The notes beneath the pieces are model-generated. The model saw only the letters and a list, made by a program, of their open reading frames with translations. It searched no databases and was not told the origin of the DNA. A stretch of DNA of 64,000 nt from an uncultured Eggerthellaceae bacterium. GTDB taxonomy: Bacteria > Actinomycetota > Coriobacteriia > Coriobacteriales > Eggerthellaceae. The DNA is taken from the NCBI GenBank assembly GCA_934617065.1, contig CAKTTY010000002.1, positions 206,725 through 270,724 on the forward strand. The letters are read 5' to 3'. Shown in pieces: positions 53,170 to 61,813 of this stretch (within the stretch, counting starts at the first letter, position 1; the number at the start of each line of letters is the position of its first letter). The position numbers and the translations under genes were made by a program.

Positions 53170-55029
53170 ATGCCGGATCCTAATCAACAAGGACCCATGA
53201 GTTGGGCCGACTTGCTGAATCAATTTGGCGGTGGTGCTGGCGGTGCAGGTGGTTCGCAAGGACCCAGTGCCGGTGGACATCGTGGGGGCAGCGAATTCGA
53301 GATGCTGCGAACCCGTTTTGCTCAAATGAGCAAGAAAGCACTTGTTGTTTTAGCTGTCGTAATTCTTATCATCGCAGCATTTTGCTACTGGTGGTTCCAT
53401 CCGCCAATCAACATCCACAGCGTCGATCTCTGGATGTTCCTCGCCATTTTTGTGCTGTTCCCGGCCTTTTTAGTGTTCTTTATCTTCCATCAGATTTACG
53501 AGCGCGGGATGGGCAAACGTGAGAAGAACGAAAAGAAGGCAAAGCGCTTTAAGGGTTTGATGGTCGTTCCCGTAATTATCGCGCTCGTTGGCGTTTTGGG
53601 TGCTGTTGCCTCTTTGACCTTGTTCCCTGGTAATGCGGAAAAGTACTCTACCATTCTCAACACAGAGGATGGAGACTTCGCTACGGATATCGAGCAGGCG
53701 GATTATTCAACCATTCCGTTTATCGATCGTGATTCCGCTGTTCTGTTGGGCAACCGCACTATGGGTACAATGGCCGACTATGTTAGCCAGTTCGAGATTT
53801 CCGACCTGTACTCCCAGATCAATTATCAGGATGCACCAGTTCGTGTTAGCCCGCTTAACTATGCTGACGTGTTCAAATGGTGGTCCAACCACGATACGGG
53901 CATTCCTGCTTACGTTATCGTCAATATGAGCACTCAGGATACCCAGATCGTTCGCCTTGAAGATCCGATCTATTATTCCGATTCCGATCCTTTCTTCAAT
54001 AATGTTGACCGTCATGTGCAATTGAGCCATCCGTTCTACATCTTTGGTGAAAAATCGTTCGAGATCGATGACAGTGGCAAGCCGTATTGGATCTATCCGG
54101 TAATCGACTACACGGTTGGTCTGTTCGGTGGCGAAACCGTTTCACGTGTTGTTCTCTGCGATGCGAGCACGGGCGAATGCCAAGATCTTGCGATCGACGA
54201 AGTGCCCCAGTGGGTTGACCGAGCATATCCCGCCGACTTGCTGATTCAGCAGTACAACTGGAGCGGCGCACTTTCCGGTGGCTGGATTAACTCCTGGTTG
54301 GGTCAGAGCGGTGTTAAGCAGACCACTCCTGGTTCCGATGGCCAGCTTGGCTACAATTACATCGCCAAGGACGATGACGTTTGGGTGTACTCCGGCGTAA
54401 CTTCGGCAACTGCGGATAATTCCATTATTGGTTTTGTTCTTATCAATCAGCGTACCGCCGAATCCAAGTTCTACCCGGTTGCTGGTGCAACCGAAGAATC
54501 TGCAATGAGCTCAGCAGAGGGCCAAGTTCAAAATCTTAAGTATGAATCTACTTTCCCGCTGTTGATCAATGTGGATAATCAGCCCACCTACTTCATGGCC
54601 TTGAAGGACAACGCGGGTCTGGTTAAGAAGTATGCGATGATCGACATTCAACGCTACCAGAATGTAGCAGTAGGTGACACGCTTGAAGAAACTGAAAAGT
54701 CGTACAAGAAGCTGCTCCGCGCTAACGGCGTTTCGACTGGCGATGATTCCGGCAAAGCAACTAAGGCGGACGGAACAGCAACCGGCACTATTTCGCTGAT
54801 TTCTCCTGTGGTTCTTGACGGTAATTCCCATTACTATGTCATGCTCAATGGAGACGGCATGCTCTATGATTGTCCTGTAGCCAACGTGGTCGATATTGTG
54901 CGCTTCAAGGAAGGCGATAGCGTGACCTTGACGGTAAGCGGCGACAATGGCGATGTTGCTACTGTTTCTGCGGTATCTCAGGCTACGAGTGCTGGCAATG
55001 ATGCCGGTGGCTCTAATGCTTCTGCGTAG
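53170..55029 (+). CDS. Membrane protein with large extracytoplasmic domain, unknown
   Basis: A 619-residue protein not assigned to a named family. A Gly/Pro-rich cytoplasmic start (1-50) is followed by three membrane helices (about 57-75, 87-108, 131-152), with a basic loop KREKNEKKAKRFKG between the second and third. A ~450-residue soluble domain then lies outside. That domain has paired Asp/Tyr/Trp-rich segments such as HPFYIFGEKSFEIDD and a C-terminal beta-rich region ending in a low-complexity Ser/Ala tail. ATG 53170 is preceded by GGGAGGAGA. It is monocistronic with a promoter and terminator. A cell-envelope role is a guess. Confidence 0.85.
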   Translation: MPDPNQQGPMSWADLLNQFGGGAGGAGGSQGPSAGGHRGGSEFEMLRTRFAQMSKKALVVLAVVILIIAAFCYWWFHPPINIHSVDLWMFLAIFVLFPAFLVFFIFHQIYERGMGKREKNEKKAKRFKGLMVVPVIIALVGVLGAVASLTLFPGNAEKYSTILNTEDGDFATDIEQADYSTIPFIDRDSAVLLGNRTMGTMADYVSQFEISDLYSQINYQDAPVRVSPLNYADVFKWWSNHDTGIPAYVIVNMSTQDTQIVRLEDPIYYSDSDPFFNNVDRHVQLSHPFYIFGEKSFEIDDSGKPYWIYPVIDYTVGLFGGETVSRVVLCDASTGECQDLAIDEVPQWVDRAYPADLLIQQYNWSGALSGGWINSWLGQSGVKQTTPGSDGQLGYNYIAKDDDVWVYSGVTSATADNSIIGFVLINQRTAESKFYPVAGATEESAMSSAEGQVQNLKYESTFPLLINVDNQPTYFMALKDNAGLVKKYAMIDIQRYQNVAVGDTLEETEKSYKKLLRANGVSTGDDSGKATKADGTATGTISLISPVVLDGNSHYYVMLNGDGMLYDCPVANVVDIVRFKEGDSVTLTVSGDNGDVATVSAVSQATSAGNDAGGSNASA

Positions 55030-55059
55030 GAAATAGGCGTATTTCGCTAAGCGAATTCA

Positions 55060-55089
55060 GGGACCCTGCTCAAGCAGGGTCCCTTTTTT
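55060..55089 (+). terminator. Terminator of the 619-residue membrane protein gene
   Basis: An 11-bp stem GGGACCCTGCT/AGCAGGGTCCC with a minimal loop and six T residues. Confidence 0.92.
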
Positions 55090-55138
55090 GTGAGTGCAAG
55101 CCGCCGAAAAGCTTTGCAATATTGAGCTGAATGAGTAA

Positions 55139-55177
55139 AGAAAAAGCACCTGGAACGAATCTTCATTCCAGGTGCTT
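55139..55177 (-). terminator. Terminator of the lutABC operon
   Basis: A 12-bp perfect stem AAGCACCTGGAA/TTCCAGGTGCTT with a ten-base loop; the A-rich plus-strand flank gives a U-tract on the minus strand. Confidence 0.88.
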
Positions 55178-55238
55178 CATTTGAGGCTCGGCTCACATAG
55201 AGGAGCGGTATTTTCGTTGAGTGGCTATTCGGAGAGCC

Positions 55239-55940
55239 CTAGTCGTCGATGAGGACTACGCTTGCGTAAACGGGTCCATGAACACCCACGACACGAACCA
55301 GCTCGATGTCGGCGGTGTTCGAAGGGCCGCTGATGAAAGTCACGTTAGAAGGCATCTCCTCGCCTTCGGCGATGCGGTTTTCCCAATCATCCATGAGCTG
55401 CGTCATATAAGGGAAGATGGTGCTCTTGCGCAACAGGGCAACGTGGCCGATAGGCAAAAGGCATACTGCTCGTCCAGACTTTTCCGTGCAACGTTGCATG
55501 ATGGTGGCAGTTTCTGCGATGCCCGCGGAAGCAAAGGTGATGCCAACATCGGCACTCTCGGCGCGTCCCATGCTCTTTTCTCGGCTGGTGGGGTTCCAGC
55601 GAACGGCTTCGAAGGAAGCGTTATTCAGAACTTCAGGAATGCCGAAGCCGTCGATCTCGGGAACGTCGGAATAGACGATGTGTCCGCCTTGACCGATCTC
55701 GTTAACCAAATCAAGCACAACTTGGGATACTTCTTCCGGCTTTGCTTCGCGAACGATGGTTCCCATCTTGGTTGCTTCTTCGGTGAACCATTGAGCAAGC
55801 TCTTCAGTGGAGTAATCGCGATAGTCCCCAGGCAACGGTGCCTTGCTTGCTTCGCAAGATTCAATGAATTCAGGGGGCTCAGTGCGGCCAAGTGCCTGGG
55901 ATATAGGTTTCAGGAATTCCTCGAGGCTTACTGTACTCAT
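55239..55940 (-). CDS. lutC: Lactate utilization protein C
   Basis: LUD-domain subunit of the LutABC lactate oxidation complex. 233 residues; the conserved core is SADVGITFASAGIAETATIM with CLLPIGHVALLRKSTI and FISGPSNTADIE before a final HGPVYASVVLIDD. It overlaps the lutB stop by one base. The complex oxidises L-lactate to pyruvate in Bacillus; the same role is inferred here. Confidence 0.93.
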   Translation of the reverse strand: MSTVSLEEFLKPISQALGRTEPPEFIESCEASKAPLPGDYRDYSTEELAQWFTEEATKMGTIVREAKPEEVSQVVLDLVNEIGQGGHIVYSDVPEIDGFGIPEVLNNASFEAVRWNPTSREKSMGRAESADVGITFASAGIAETATIMQRCTEKSGRAVCLLPIGHVALLRKSTIFPYMTQLMDDWENRIAEGEEMPSNVTFISGPSNTADIELVRVVGVHGPVYASVVLIDD

Positions 55941-57442
55941 TAGTTCTCCTCTCGGTTGGCGTTGTTGCGACAGGCATCGGTAAGGGCTTGGGCGGTTTCA
56001 GCGCGCTTTTGCTCCTCTTCTTGTTTTTTATGCTCCGCAAACCAAGAACGAAACTTCTTGCTGCTCATCGTGTCAAGATTACGCGATGCCAACCAGCCGT
56101 TCAGGACGGGGATCCAAGTGCTTCCGCGATCGAGCTGATTTGTTTTGCCTGTCATGAGCTTCATTGCAGGTGCCGCCGCTGTCGTAAGTGCTCCATAGGT
56201 AACACGATTCGAGAAAGTTGCGGCTGCTGCAGTGAAGATAGCCTTTTCGACAGGAGATACGTAGCTCTGGCTTACTACGTTGCGTCGATGCTGGGAAATG
56301 AGATTCGGTAGTGGCACCTTTACAGGGCATACCTCTGCGCATTGGCCGCATAAAGAGCACGCGTAGGGCAATTTCGCTGTTTTCTCGTATCCAACAAGGA
56401 GGGGAGTCAAAACAACGCCCATGGGACCCGGGTAAATTGAGCCATATCCATGACCGGTAATGTGGCGGTATACAGGGCAGGAATTCATGCAAGCGCCGCA
56501 GCGGATGCAGCGAAGCATGGGGCGGAATTCATGAGCCAGAATATCGGTGCGTCCGTTGTTGACGATTACGATATGCACATTCTTTGGGCCATCAGCTTCG
56601 CCTTCTCGACGGCATCCCGTATTAATAGAGAAGGAACCAGAAATCTTGGCGCCAACAGCACTACGAACCAGGAGCTTCATCATTACATCGAGTGAGCGCA
56701 GGTCGGGAACAATGCGCTCGGTGCCCATGACGACAATTTGCGTTTCGGGGATGCTCGAAGCCATACGCGCGTTGCCCTCGTTGGAAACAAGGGTGCAAGA
56801 GCCGGTTTCCGCAACACCGAAGTTGCAGCCGGTTACGCCAATGGGGGCATTCATAAATTCAGGGCGTAGCGTTTTGCGCAGGAAACGGGTAATTTCCTCG
56901 GGGTCATTGGTGCCCTCGTAGCCCTTCTGCTCATGGTAGAGGTTGCGGATAGAGGTGCGGTCGAAGTGCAGCGCGGGCACAACGATATGCGAAGGCGCAT
57001 TACCCGCGGTTTGGATGATGTGCTCGGCGCAGTCGGTCTCGACTGGCTTGATCCCATGTGCTTCCAGGAACGTATTGAGCCCGATTTCCTCGGTCATCAT
57101 GCTTTTGGACTTTACACAGGTTTTGGCGCCTTCGGCTTCGAAGATGTCCAGGATGCAATCGAGCGCGTCGTTGTCGGTTGGGGCAAAATGCACCTGTGCA
57201 CCGTTCTTCTGGGCATTCGTTGCAAATTGGCGAACGTAGTAGTCAAGGTTTTCAAGCACGTGGTCGCGAATGGCTGCGGCATGCGTACGGAAATCCTCCC
57301 AGTTGTCCACTTCGGCAACAAGAGCATCGCGCTTGCCGGTAATTACGTCCTGGGCGGTTTCGATGGCGCGATGTTTAAACGTATCGGAAAGCGCACGGTG
57401 GATGCGGTCCTCGAGGGGTGCATCGTCGTAGATGATCGGCAT
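55940..57442 (-). CDS. lutB: Lactate utilization iron-sulfur protein B
   Basis: A 500-residue subunit with an N-terminal LUD domain (GVTGCNFGVAETGSCTLVSNE) and two ferredoxin-type clusters, Cys312/315/318/322 (CIRCGACMNSCPVYRH) and Cys362/365/368/372 (CSLCGQCAEVCPVKVP). The HGYGSIYPGPMG segment is diagnostic. A charged coiled C-terminus follows. It lies three bases after lutA, so one transcript is expected. Confidence 0.95.
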   Translation of the reverse strand: MPIIYDDAPLEDRIHRALSDTFKHRAIETAQDVITGKRDALVAEVDNWEDFRTHAAAIRDHVLENLDYYVRQFATNAQKNGAQVHFAPTDNDALDCILDIFEAEGAKTCVKSKSMMTEEIGLNTFLEAHGIKPVETDCAEHIIQTAGNAPSHIVVPALHFDRTSIRNLYHEQKGYEGTNDPEEITRFLRKTLRPEFMNAPIGVTGCNFGVAETGSCTLVSNEGNARMASSIPETQIVVMGTERIVPDLRSLDVMMKLLVRSAVGAKISGSFSINTGCRREGEADGPKNVHIVIVNNGRTDILAHEFRPMLRCIRCGACMNSCPVYRHITGHGYGSIYPGPMGVVLTPLLVGYEKTAKLPYACSLCGQCAEVCPVKVPLPNLISQHRRNVVSQSYVSPVEKAIFTAAAATFSNRVTYGALTTAAAPAMKLMTGKTNQLDRGSTWIPVLNGWLASRNLDTMSSKKFRSWFAEHKKQEEEQKRAETAQALTDACRNNANREEN

Positions 57443-57445
57443 TGC

Positions 57446-58192
57446 CTATGCCTCCAATCGAGAGTCGAGGATTTGCGCAATATGCATAACTTTCATATTG
57501 CTGGAAACAACGCCTTGTTCGATGAGGCGATCGAGAGCGCCCTTGATGTTCATGAGACATGCCTGATCTGCGCCGCAGAGGTAGTCGGCGCCGGTGGCAA
57601 GCGCGAACGCAACTTTTTCCTGAACCATATGTCCGGAAACCTCAGGCTCTTTAACGCTGAATGTACCGCCGAACCCACAGCAGCGATCAGCTTCAGGCAT
57701 TTCAATGTAGCTGAGCCCTTCTACATTTTTTAGGAGGGTAAGGGGCTGCTCTTCAACGCCGAGCATGCGGGTGAGGTGGCAGCTCTTGTGGTAGGTGACT
57801 GTGCCATCGAGATGGGCGCCAACGTTGGTGACCCCCAAAACATCAACGATGAACTGAGTGAATTCATAAATGCGCGGAGCAAGATCAGCGATTTTCTTGC
57901 TGTATTCGGCATCGTCGGCAAAAAAATGAGAATACTCGGCCTTAATCGCCCAAGCGCAAGAGCCAGTGAGCGAAACGATGGTGTCGTAACCGCTGTAGGC
58001 ATCGATAACCTTTTTCATCATGGGCTTGGCTTCTTCGATGTAGCCCGAATTTGAAAAGGGCTGGCCGCAGCATACCTGGTCATCGGGAAGCTCAACTTCG
58101 CATCCGAGTTTTTCAAGTACATTGACGGCAGCGATTCCCACTTCTGGATAAAGCATGTCAACCATGCACCCTGGGAAGAACGCGACTTTCAT
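57446..58192 (-). CDS. lutA: Lactate utilization protein A (CCG-domain)
   Basis: A 248-residue subunit with two cysteine-rich CCG domains, seen as VAFFPGCMVDML with CCGQPFSNSGY and as HKSCHLTRMLG with ADRCCGFGGTFSVK. These bind a non-cubane or [4Fe-4S] cluster in heterodisulfide-reductase-like proteins. It is the first gene of lutABC, with AAAGGA before the ATG. Its upstream region is shared with rplJ in divergent orientation. Confidence 0.95.
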   Translation of the reverse strand: MKVAFFPGCMVDMLYPEVGIAAVNVLEKLGCEVELPDDQVCCGQPFSNSGYIEEAKPMMKKVIDAYSGYDTIVSLTGSCAWAIKAEYSHFFADDAEYSKKIADLAPRIYEFTQFIVDVLGVTNVGAHLDGTVTYHKSCHLTRMLGVEEQPLTLLKNVEGLSYIEMPEADRCCGFGGTFSVKEPEVSGHMVQEKVAFALATGADYLCGADQACLMNIKGALDRLIEQGVVSSNMKVMHIAQILDSRLEA

Positions 58193-58347
58193 GGGGGTCC
58201 TTTCTCGATAAACAAATTAATGTTCAAGCTTTACCCTTCGAATGGCAAGAACGCGACCGTAGACGCTGAAGCATGGTCAGTGAACGGTGGCAAAGAGGGG
58301 CGTATAGGTATAAAAAGGATGTTTCTGGGAATTGCGGAAAAAAATGC

Positions 58348-58375
58348 TTGACGATGATTTCGTTCTTAGTAAAAT
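58348..58375 (+). promoter_or_regulatory. Promoter of rplJ-rplL
   Basis: TTGACG (58348-58353), 16 bases, TAAAAT (58370-58375), start near 58382, giving a leader of about 210 bases. Confidence 0.75.
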
Positions 58376-58414
58376 ACAAGGGCTGTTAAAAACAGTCTTT
58401 TGTTTACATAGTTC

Positions 58415-58545
58415 CGCTGCTCAAGACAGCAGGTACCGAATGGTTTAATCGCTTCATGCGGCCCGCCGAGGTGGTCGATAAGTATCGCGCTTTACGGCCC
58501 CTGCGTCTTAGGACGGAAGGGGTCGTTTCTTTTCTCAAGCACGAC
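58415..58545 (+). promoter_or_regulatory. Ribosomal L10 leader with attenuator
   Basis: The sequence CAAGACAGCAGGTACC, then GGTTTAATCGC and GCCCGCCGAGGT, matches the conserved L10-binding leader RNA found before rplJ. It is followed by a stem at 58494-58526 and a T-rich run (58526-58533), consistent with L10-controlled attenuation. Confidence 0.8.
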
Positions 58546-58594
58546 TCCACCCATTCGGGGCGGAACCCGAGTTTGAGATAAAGGAGGTGTACAT

Positions 58595-59116
58595 ATGCCA
58601 AGTGTAAAGAACGAAACCAAGCTCGCACAGATCAAGGAAGATCTCGAAGGTGCTGGTGCAGTATGGGTTGTTGACGCTTGTGGCCTTACCGTAAAGGAAA
58701 CTCAGGCTCTTCGCCAGGCTGTTCGCGAAGCAGGCGCTTCCATGAAGGTTTACAAGAACACCCTCATGCACATCGCGCTCGCTGACGCTGAGCTGCCCAC
58801 GCTCGACGACATGCTGCATGGTCCTAGCGCATTCGTATTCGCCGGTGATGATGTTGCTGCTGCCGCTAAGGCAGTTAAGGAGTTCTCCAAGACCAACGAT
58901 ACCCTGGAAATCAAGGGTGGTTTGATGGAAGGCGCTGCTGTAAGCGCTGCTGAGGTTGAAGCTATTGCTTCTCTGCCTTCTCGCGAAGAGCTCTACGCAC
59001 ACATCGCTGCTGCTATCAACGGTGTTGCTCAGGGTCTTGCTACCGCTATCAACGGTGTACCCCGTGGTCTGGCTCAGGTCACCAAGGCCGTTGCCGACCA
59101 GAAGGAAGCTGCGTAA
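58595..59116 (+). CDS. rplJ: 50S ribosomal protein L10
   Basis: L10 is the base of the stalk and binds L7/L12 dimers. 173 residues: PSVKNETKLAQIKEDLEGA, the conserved VKVYKNTLMHIA-like segment (MKVYKNTLMHIALADAE) and the C-terminal helix that holds L12. AAAGGAGGTG precedes the ATG. The gene is led by a typical L10 leader and separated from rplK-rplA by 10 kb. Confidence 0.97.
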   Translation: MPSVKNETKLAQIKEDLEGAGAVWVVDACGLTVKETQALRQAVREAGASMKVYKNTLMHIALADAELPTLDDMLHGPSAFVFAGDDVAAAAKAVKEFSKTNDTLEIKGGLMEGAAVSAAEVEAIASLPSREELYAHIAAAINGVAQGLATAINGVPRGLAQVTKAVADQKEAA

Positions 59117-59212
59117 GCAGATTCCTTGCAGCGTGAATATCGCTGCATAACAAGTATTTTGAAATTTCGGCTGCAATCATAAGGGTTTGCAGCCCAACGA
59201 AAGGAAACTAAC

Positions 59213-59587
59213 ATGGCTGTTTCTCGCGAAGAGATCATCGAAGCTCTGAAGGAAATGTCCCTGCTCGAGGCTTCTGAACTGGTAAAGGACATCGAGGAGA
59301 CCTTCGGCGTATCCGCTGCTGCTCCCGTTGCTGTTGCTGCTGCTCCTGCTGCTGGTGGCGAAGCTGCTGCTGAGAAGTCCGAGTTCGACGTTGTACTCGA
59401 AGGCTTCGGCGACAACAAGATCGCTGTTATCAAGGCTGTACGTGAGATCACCGGTCTCGGCCTGAAGGAAGCTAAGGAAGTAGTAGAGTCTGCTCCCGCT
59501 CCTGTACAGGAAGGCGTTGCTAAGGACAAGGCTGAGGAAATCAAGGCTAAGCTCGAAGAGGCAGGCGCTGCTGTAACCCTGAAGTAA
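59213..59587 (+). CDS. rplL: 50S ribosomal protein L7/L12
   Basis: Stalk protein that recruits and stimulates translation GTPases. 124 residues: an N-terminal dimerisation helix ([20 protein letters not shown]), an Ala-rich hinge, and a C-terminal domain with [20 protein letters not shown] and [15 protein letters not shown]. It is followed by a terminator; rpoB is not next. Confidence 0.97.
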   Translation: MAVSREEIIEALKEMSLLEASELVKDIEETFGVSAAAPVAVAAAPAAGGEAAAEKSEFDVVLEGFGDNKIAVIKAVREITGLGLKEAKEVVESAPAPVQEGVAKDKAEEIKAKLEEAGAAVTLK

Positions 59588-59610
59588 CTCATTTTTCGAG
59601 TATCTTCTTT

Positions 59611-59642
59611 AAAGTGCCCAGCTTATGCTGGGCACTTTTTTT
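59611..59642 (+). terminator. Terminator after rplL
   Basis: A 12-bp stem AAAGTGCCCAGC/GCTGGGCACTTT with a TTAT loop and seven T residues. Confidence 0.95.
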
Positions 59643-59808
59643 ATGCGAGGATGTCGGCCTGTGGATTTCCAAGTCTGCTTCTATGTTGCAGCTCGGAAAC
59701 GCCTTTGGTGTTTGATTGCTAATGCTTGTTTTTGCATATAGGGTAACCATTAAAGATATTCTTGAGCGCTCGAAGTGCTTCAGAGGGCTAACAATGAAAG
59801 GATCCTTG

Positions 59809-60990
59809 ATGGAAAAAGGCTATTTTGCGGCAGCGTGGGGTGATGTGGCCAAGTCGCCTGGTTGGGCATCGGTTTTGCTTCGTCTGGGTTTGCTGTGCCT
59901 TGTTCCCGTCTTCGGCGTTGTGGTGATGTACGGGTATCTCTTCTCATGGGCTCGTGATATCGCATGGAATGTTCATCGTCCTCTCCCGAAAAAGATATTT
60001 GCCAACGAAGACGGAAGTCTCTATAAGCGTGGTTTTTTCATTTTCGTTGTTGGGTTGGTTTTTTCTCTCGTTCCAGAGATCGTTAACTTGTTTATTGGCA
60101 TGTCTGTCGGCTTTTCGTTTGGCGGCACAGCTTTGTATGGGTCGTATGTACCAGCGCTCTTTGGCTCCATGGTCTGGCTTGCCGGCAATTCGGCTAGCGT
60201 AGCCCTTTCGTTCTTTGCTGCTTTGTTTTTCTGGGTTGGAGCGATACGCGTTTCTTTGTATGGAACGCTTTCATCGGGTTTTCAGATCCAAAAGATCTGG
60301 GCAATGATGAAGCATGATTTCATTGGGTTGCTGCGTATTGTCGGGATGGCGATTTTGATTGCTGTGGCTATCGCGTTTTCCGCGATAGTTCTCGCGCTGT
60401 TCTTCGCTCTGATCTGCAGCGGTTTGATTTGGCTGATGTCGAGCGGTTCGTCGACATCCATGGTTGCCGCGGTTTTGATCGTTCTTTTGGGTGCTGCATT
60501 TCTTGCGTTGCTGCTATTTGCCTCCGCGCTTCAAAATGCGTTGGTGTTTCGTGCATTGGGCTATTGGACTCGTCAATTCGATGTGAACCTTTGGAGCGGC
60601 CAGGACGACCCAATGCCCTTTGAGTGTAATGATATGCAACATTCCAATAGTGTTTCTGCGCATCAAGGTTTTGTTGCGCAGTGTGCTCCGACATCAAGCC
60701 ACGTTTCTGGTGCAGCTTATAGCGGCGAATCGTCTGTTGGCCCCATTCCCAGTGGCGTTCCATCTGGCTATGTTCAAACCGCGCCCTTCGCTGGTGCGGA
60801 TAAGCCTATTGCTCAACCCGCACAAGAATCCCATGCCTCAGAGCCGCTAACCCATAGCTCTGAAGGTAATGGTGATACCGGCACGCAGGTTCTCCAGTCA
60901 CCGGATGGCCCATCGTTGACTGGAGAGCAGCCACAAAACAGAGAGACAGACTCCCAGGCAAAGTCAGAGGGTGAATCCAAGACTAATTAG
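59809..60990 (+). CDS. DUF4013 membrane protein
   Basis: A 393-residue membrane protein of the DUF4013 group. The N-terminus KGYFAAAWGDVAKSPGWASV and the GYLFSWARDIAWNVHRPLPK stretch are hallmarks of this family. Five to six membrane helices occupy residues 20-260, and a polar Ser/Pro/Gln-rich cytoplasmic tail fills about 285-393. ATG 59809 has GAAAGGA at good spacing; ATG 59794 is in frame. Function unknown. Its end overlaps the convergent DUF2520 gene by eight bases. Confidence 0.88.
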   Translation: MEKGYFAAAWGDVAKSPGWASVLLRLGLLCLVPVFGVVVMYGYLFSWARDIAWNVHRPLPKKIFANEDGSLYKRGFFIFVVGLVFSLVPEIVNLFIGMSVGFSFGGTALYGSYVPALFGSMVWLAGNSASVALSFFAALFFWVGAIRVSLYGTLSSGFQIQKIWAMMKHDFIGLLRIVGMAILIAVAIAFSAIVLALFFALICSGLIWLMSSGSSTSMVAAVLIVLLGAAFLALLLFASALQNALVFRALGYWTRQFDVNLWSGQDDPMPFECNDMQHSNSVSAHQGFVAQCAPTSSHVSGAAYSGESSVGPIPSGVPSGYVQTAPFAGADKPIAQPAQESHASEPLTHSSEGNGDTGTQVLQSPDGPSLTGEQPQNRETDSQAKSEGESKTN

Positions 60991-61804
60991 TTGCTCGGTG
61001 CTTTTCTTCTGCGATGCGAAGAAGGGTTTCGTTTAAGATTTGATACACCTCGCGTGTTTGCCCGTTAAGGCACGCGAGGTGTTTTTCTATGGTTGCCATG
61101 TCTCCACGTTCGGCGGGTCCGGTAAGTGAAGCAACAGTTCCTTCGTTGGCCACATGCTGGGCATTTCCCAGGAATAGAGGCGCAAGCGCTTTTTCGGCAC
61201 TTTCGGAGCTGAATCCACATTTTATCAACTCGTCGCAGGACAGCCGATAGAGTGCAATAACGTGATTTGATGCCATGGCGGCTGCAGCGTGATAGCGCAC
61301 CTTTTGCTCAGTTTCAATAATCTGATAGGGGTTTCCCATTGCTTCGACTATCGAGATAGCTTCGTTAAGTTTTCCGTTATCTCCTTCGATAGCAAAAAAA
61401 GCCTTTTGCAATTCCTCGGTGCTGGTGCATTTCGATGGGATTGCGAAAAGGGGATGGATGGAGTAAGCGTATGCTCCCTTGTCGCCGCATCCGCTAAGCT
61501 CAGAAGAGGGAAGAGCTCCGCTGCAGTGGCAAATCAGCATCCCGTTTAGAACCTCGCTGCCATCTGAATCCCTAATTGTTTCCCAGGTAGGTACAATCTG
61601 GCCATCTGGCGTGGTGATGAATAGAGCATCGCATTTTGCTGCGAGACCGATCGGCGATTCGAATGCTTGTGATCCCGTCAATTGGGCTGCCTCTTCGGCG
61701 GAGGCGTAGGTTTTGCTGGCGTATCCAACGAGTTCGTGTTCTTGCGCAAAGTAGCGCCCAAGCGAGCAACCGACTTTTCCTGCGCCAACAAAGCCTATTC
61801 TCAT
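60983..61804 (-). CDS. Rossmann-like DUF2520 NAD(P)-binding protein
   Basis: A 273-residue protein. The N-terminal Rossmann fold starts MRIGFVGAGKVGCSLGRYF with a GxGxxG loop, followed by ALFITTPDGQI and GMLICHCSGALPSSEL. The C-terminal all-helical DUF2520 domain begins with HPLFAIP and has ASNHVIALYRLSCDEL. It resembles ketopantoate/6-phosphogluconate-type dehydrogenases; the substrate is unknown. It is the last gene of a three-gene minus-strand operon, nine bases behind the carbonic anhydrase fusion. Confidence 0.9.
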   Translation of the reverse strand: MRIGFVGAGKVGCSLGRYFAQEHELVGYASKTYASAEEAAQLTGSQAFESPIGLAAKCDALFITTPDGQIVPTWETIRDSDGSEVLNGMLICHCSGALPSSELSGCGDKGAYAYSIHPLFAIPSKCTSTEELQKAFFAIEGDNGKLNEAISIVEAMGNPYQIIETEQKVRYHAAAAMASNHVIALYRLSCDELIKCGFSSESAEKALAPLFLGNAQHVANEGTVASLTGPAERGDMATIEKHLACLNGQTREVYQILNETLLRIAEEKHRATN

Positions 61805-61813
61805 GATGATTCT

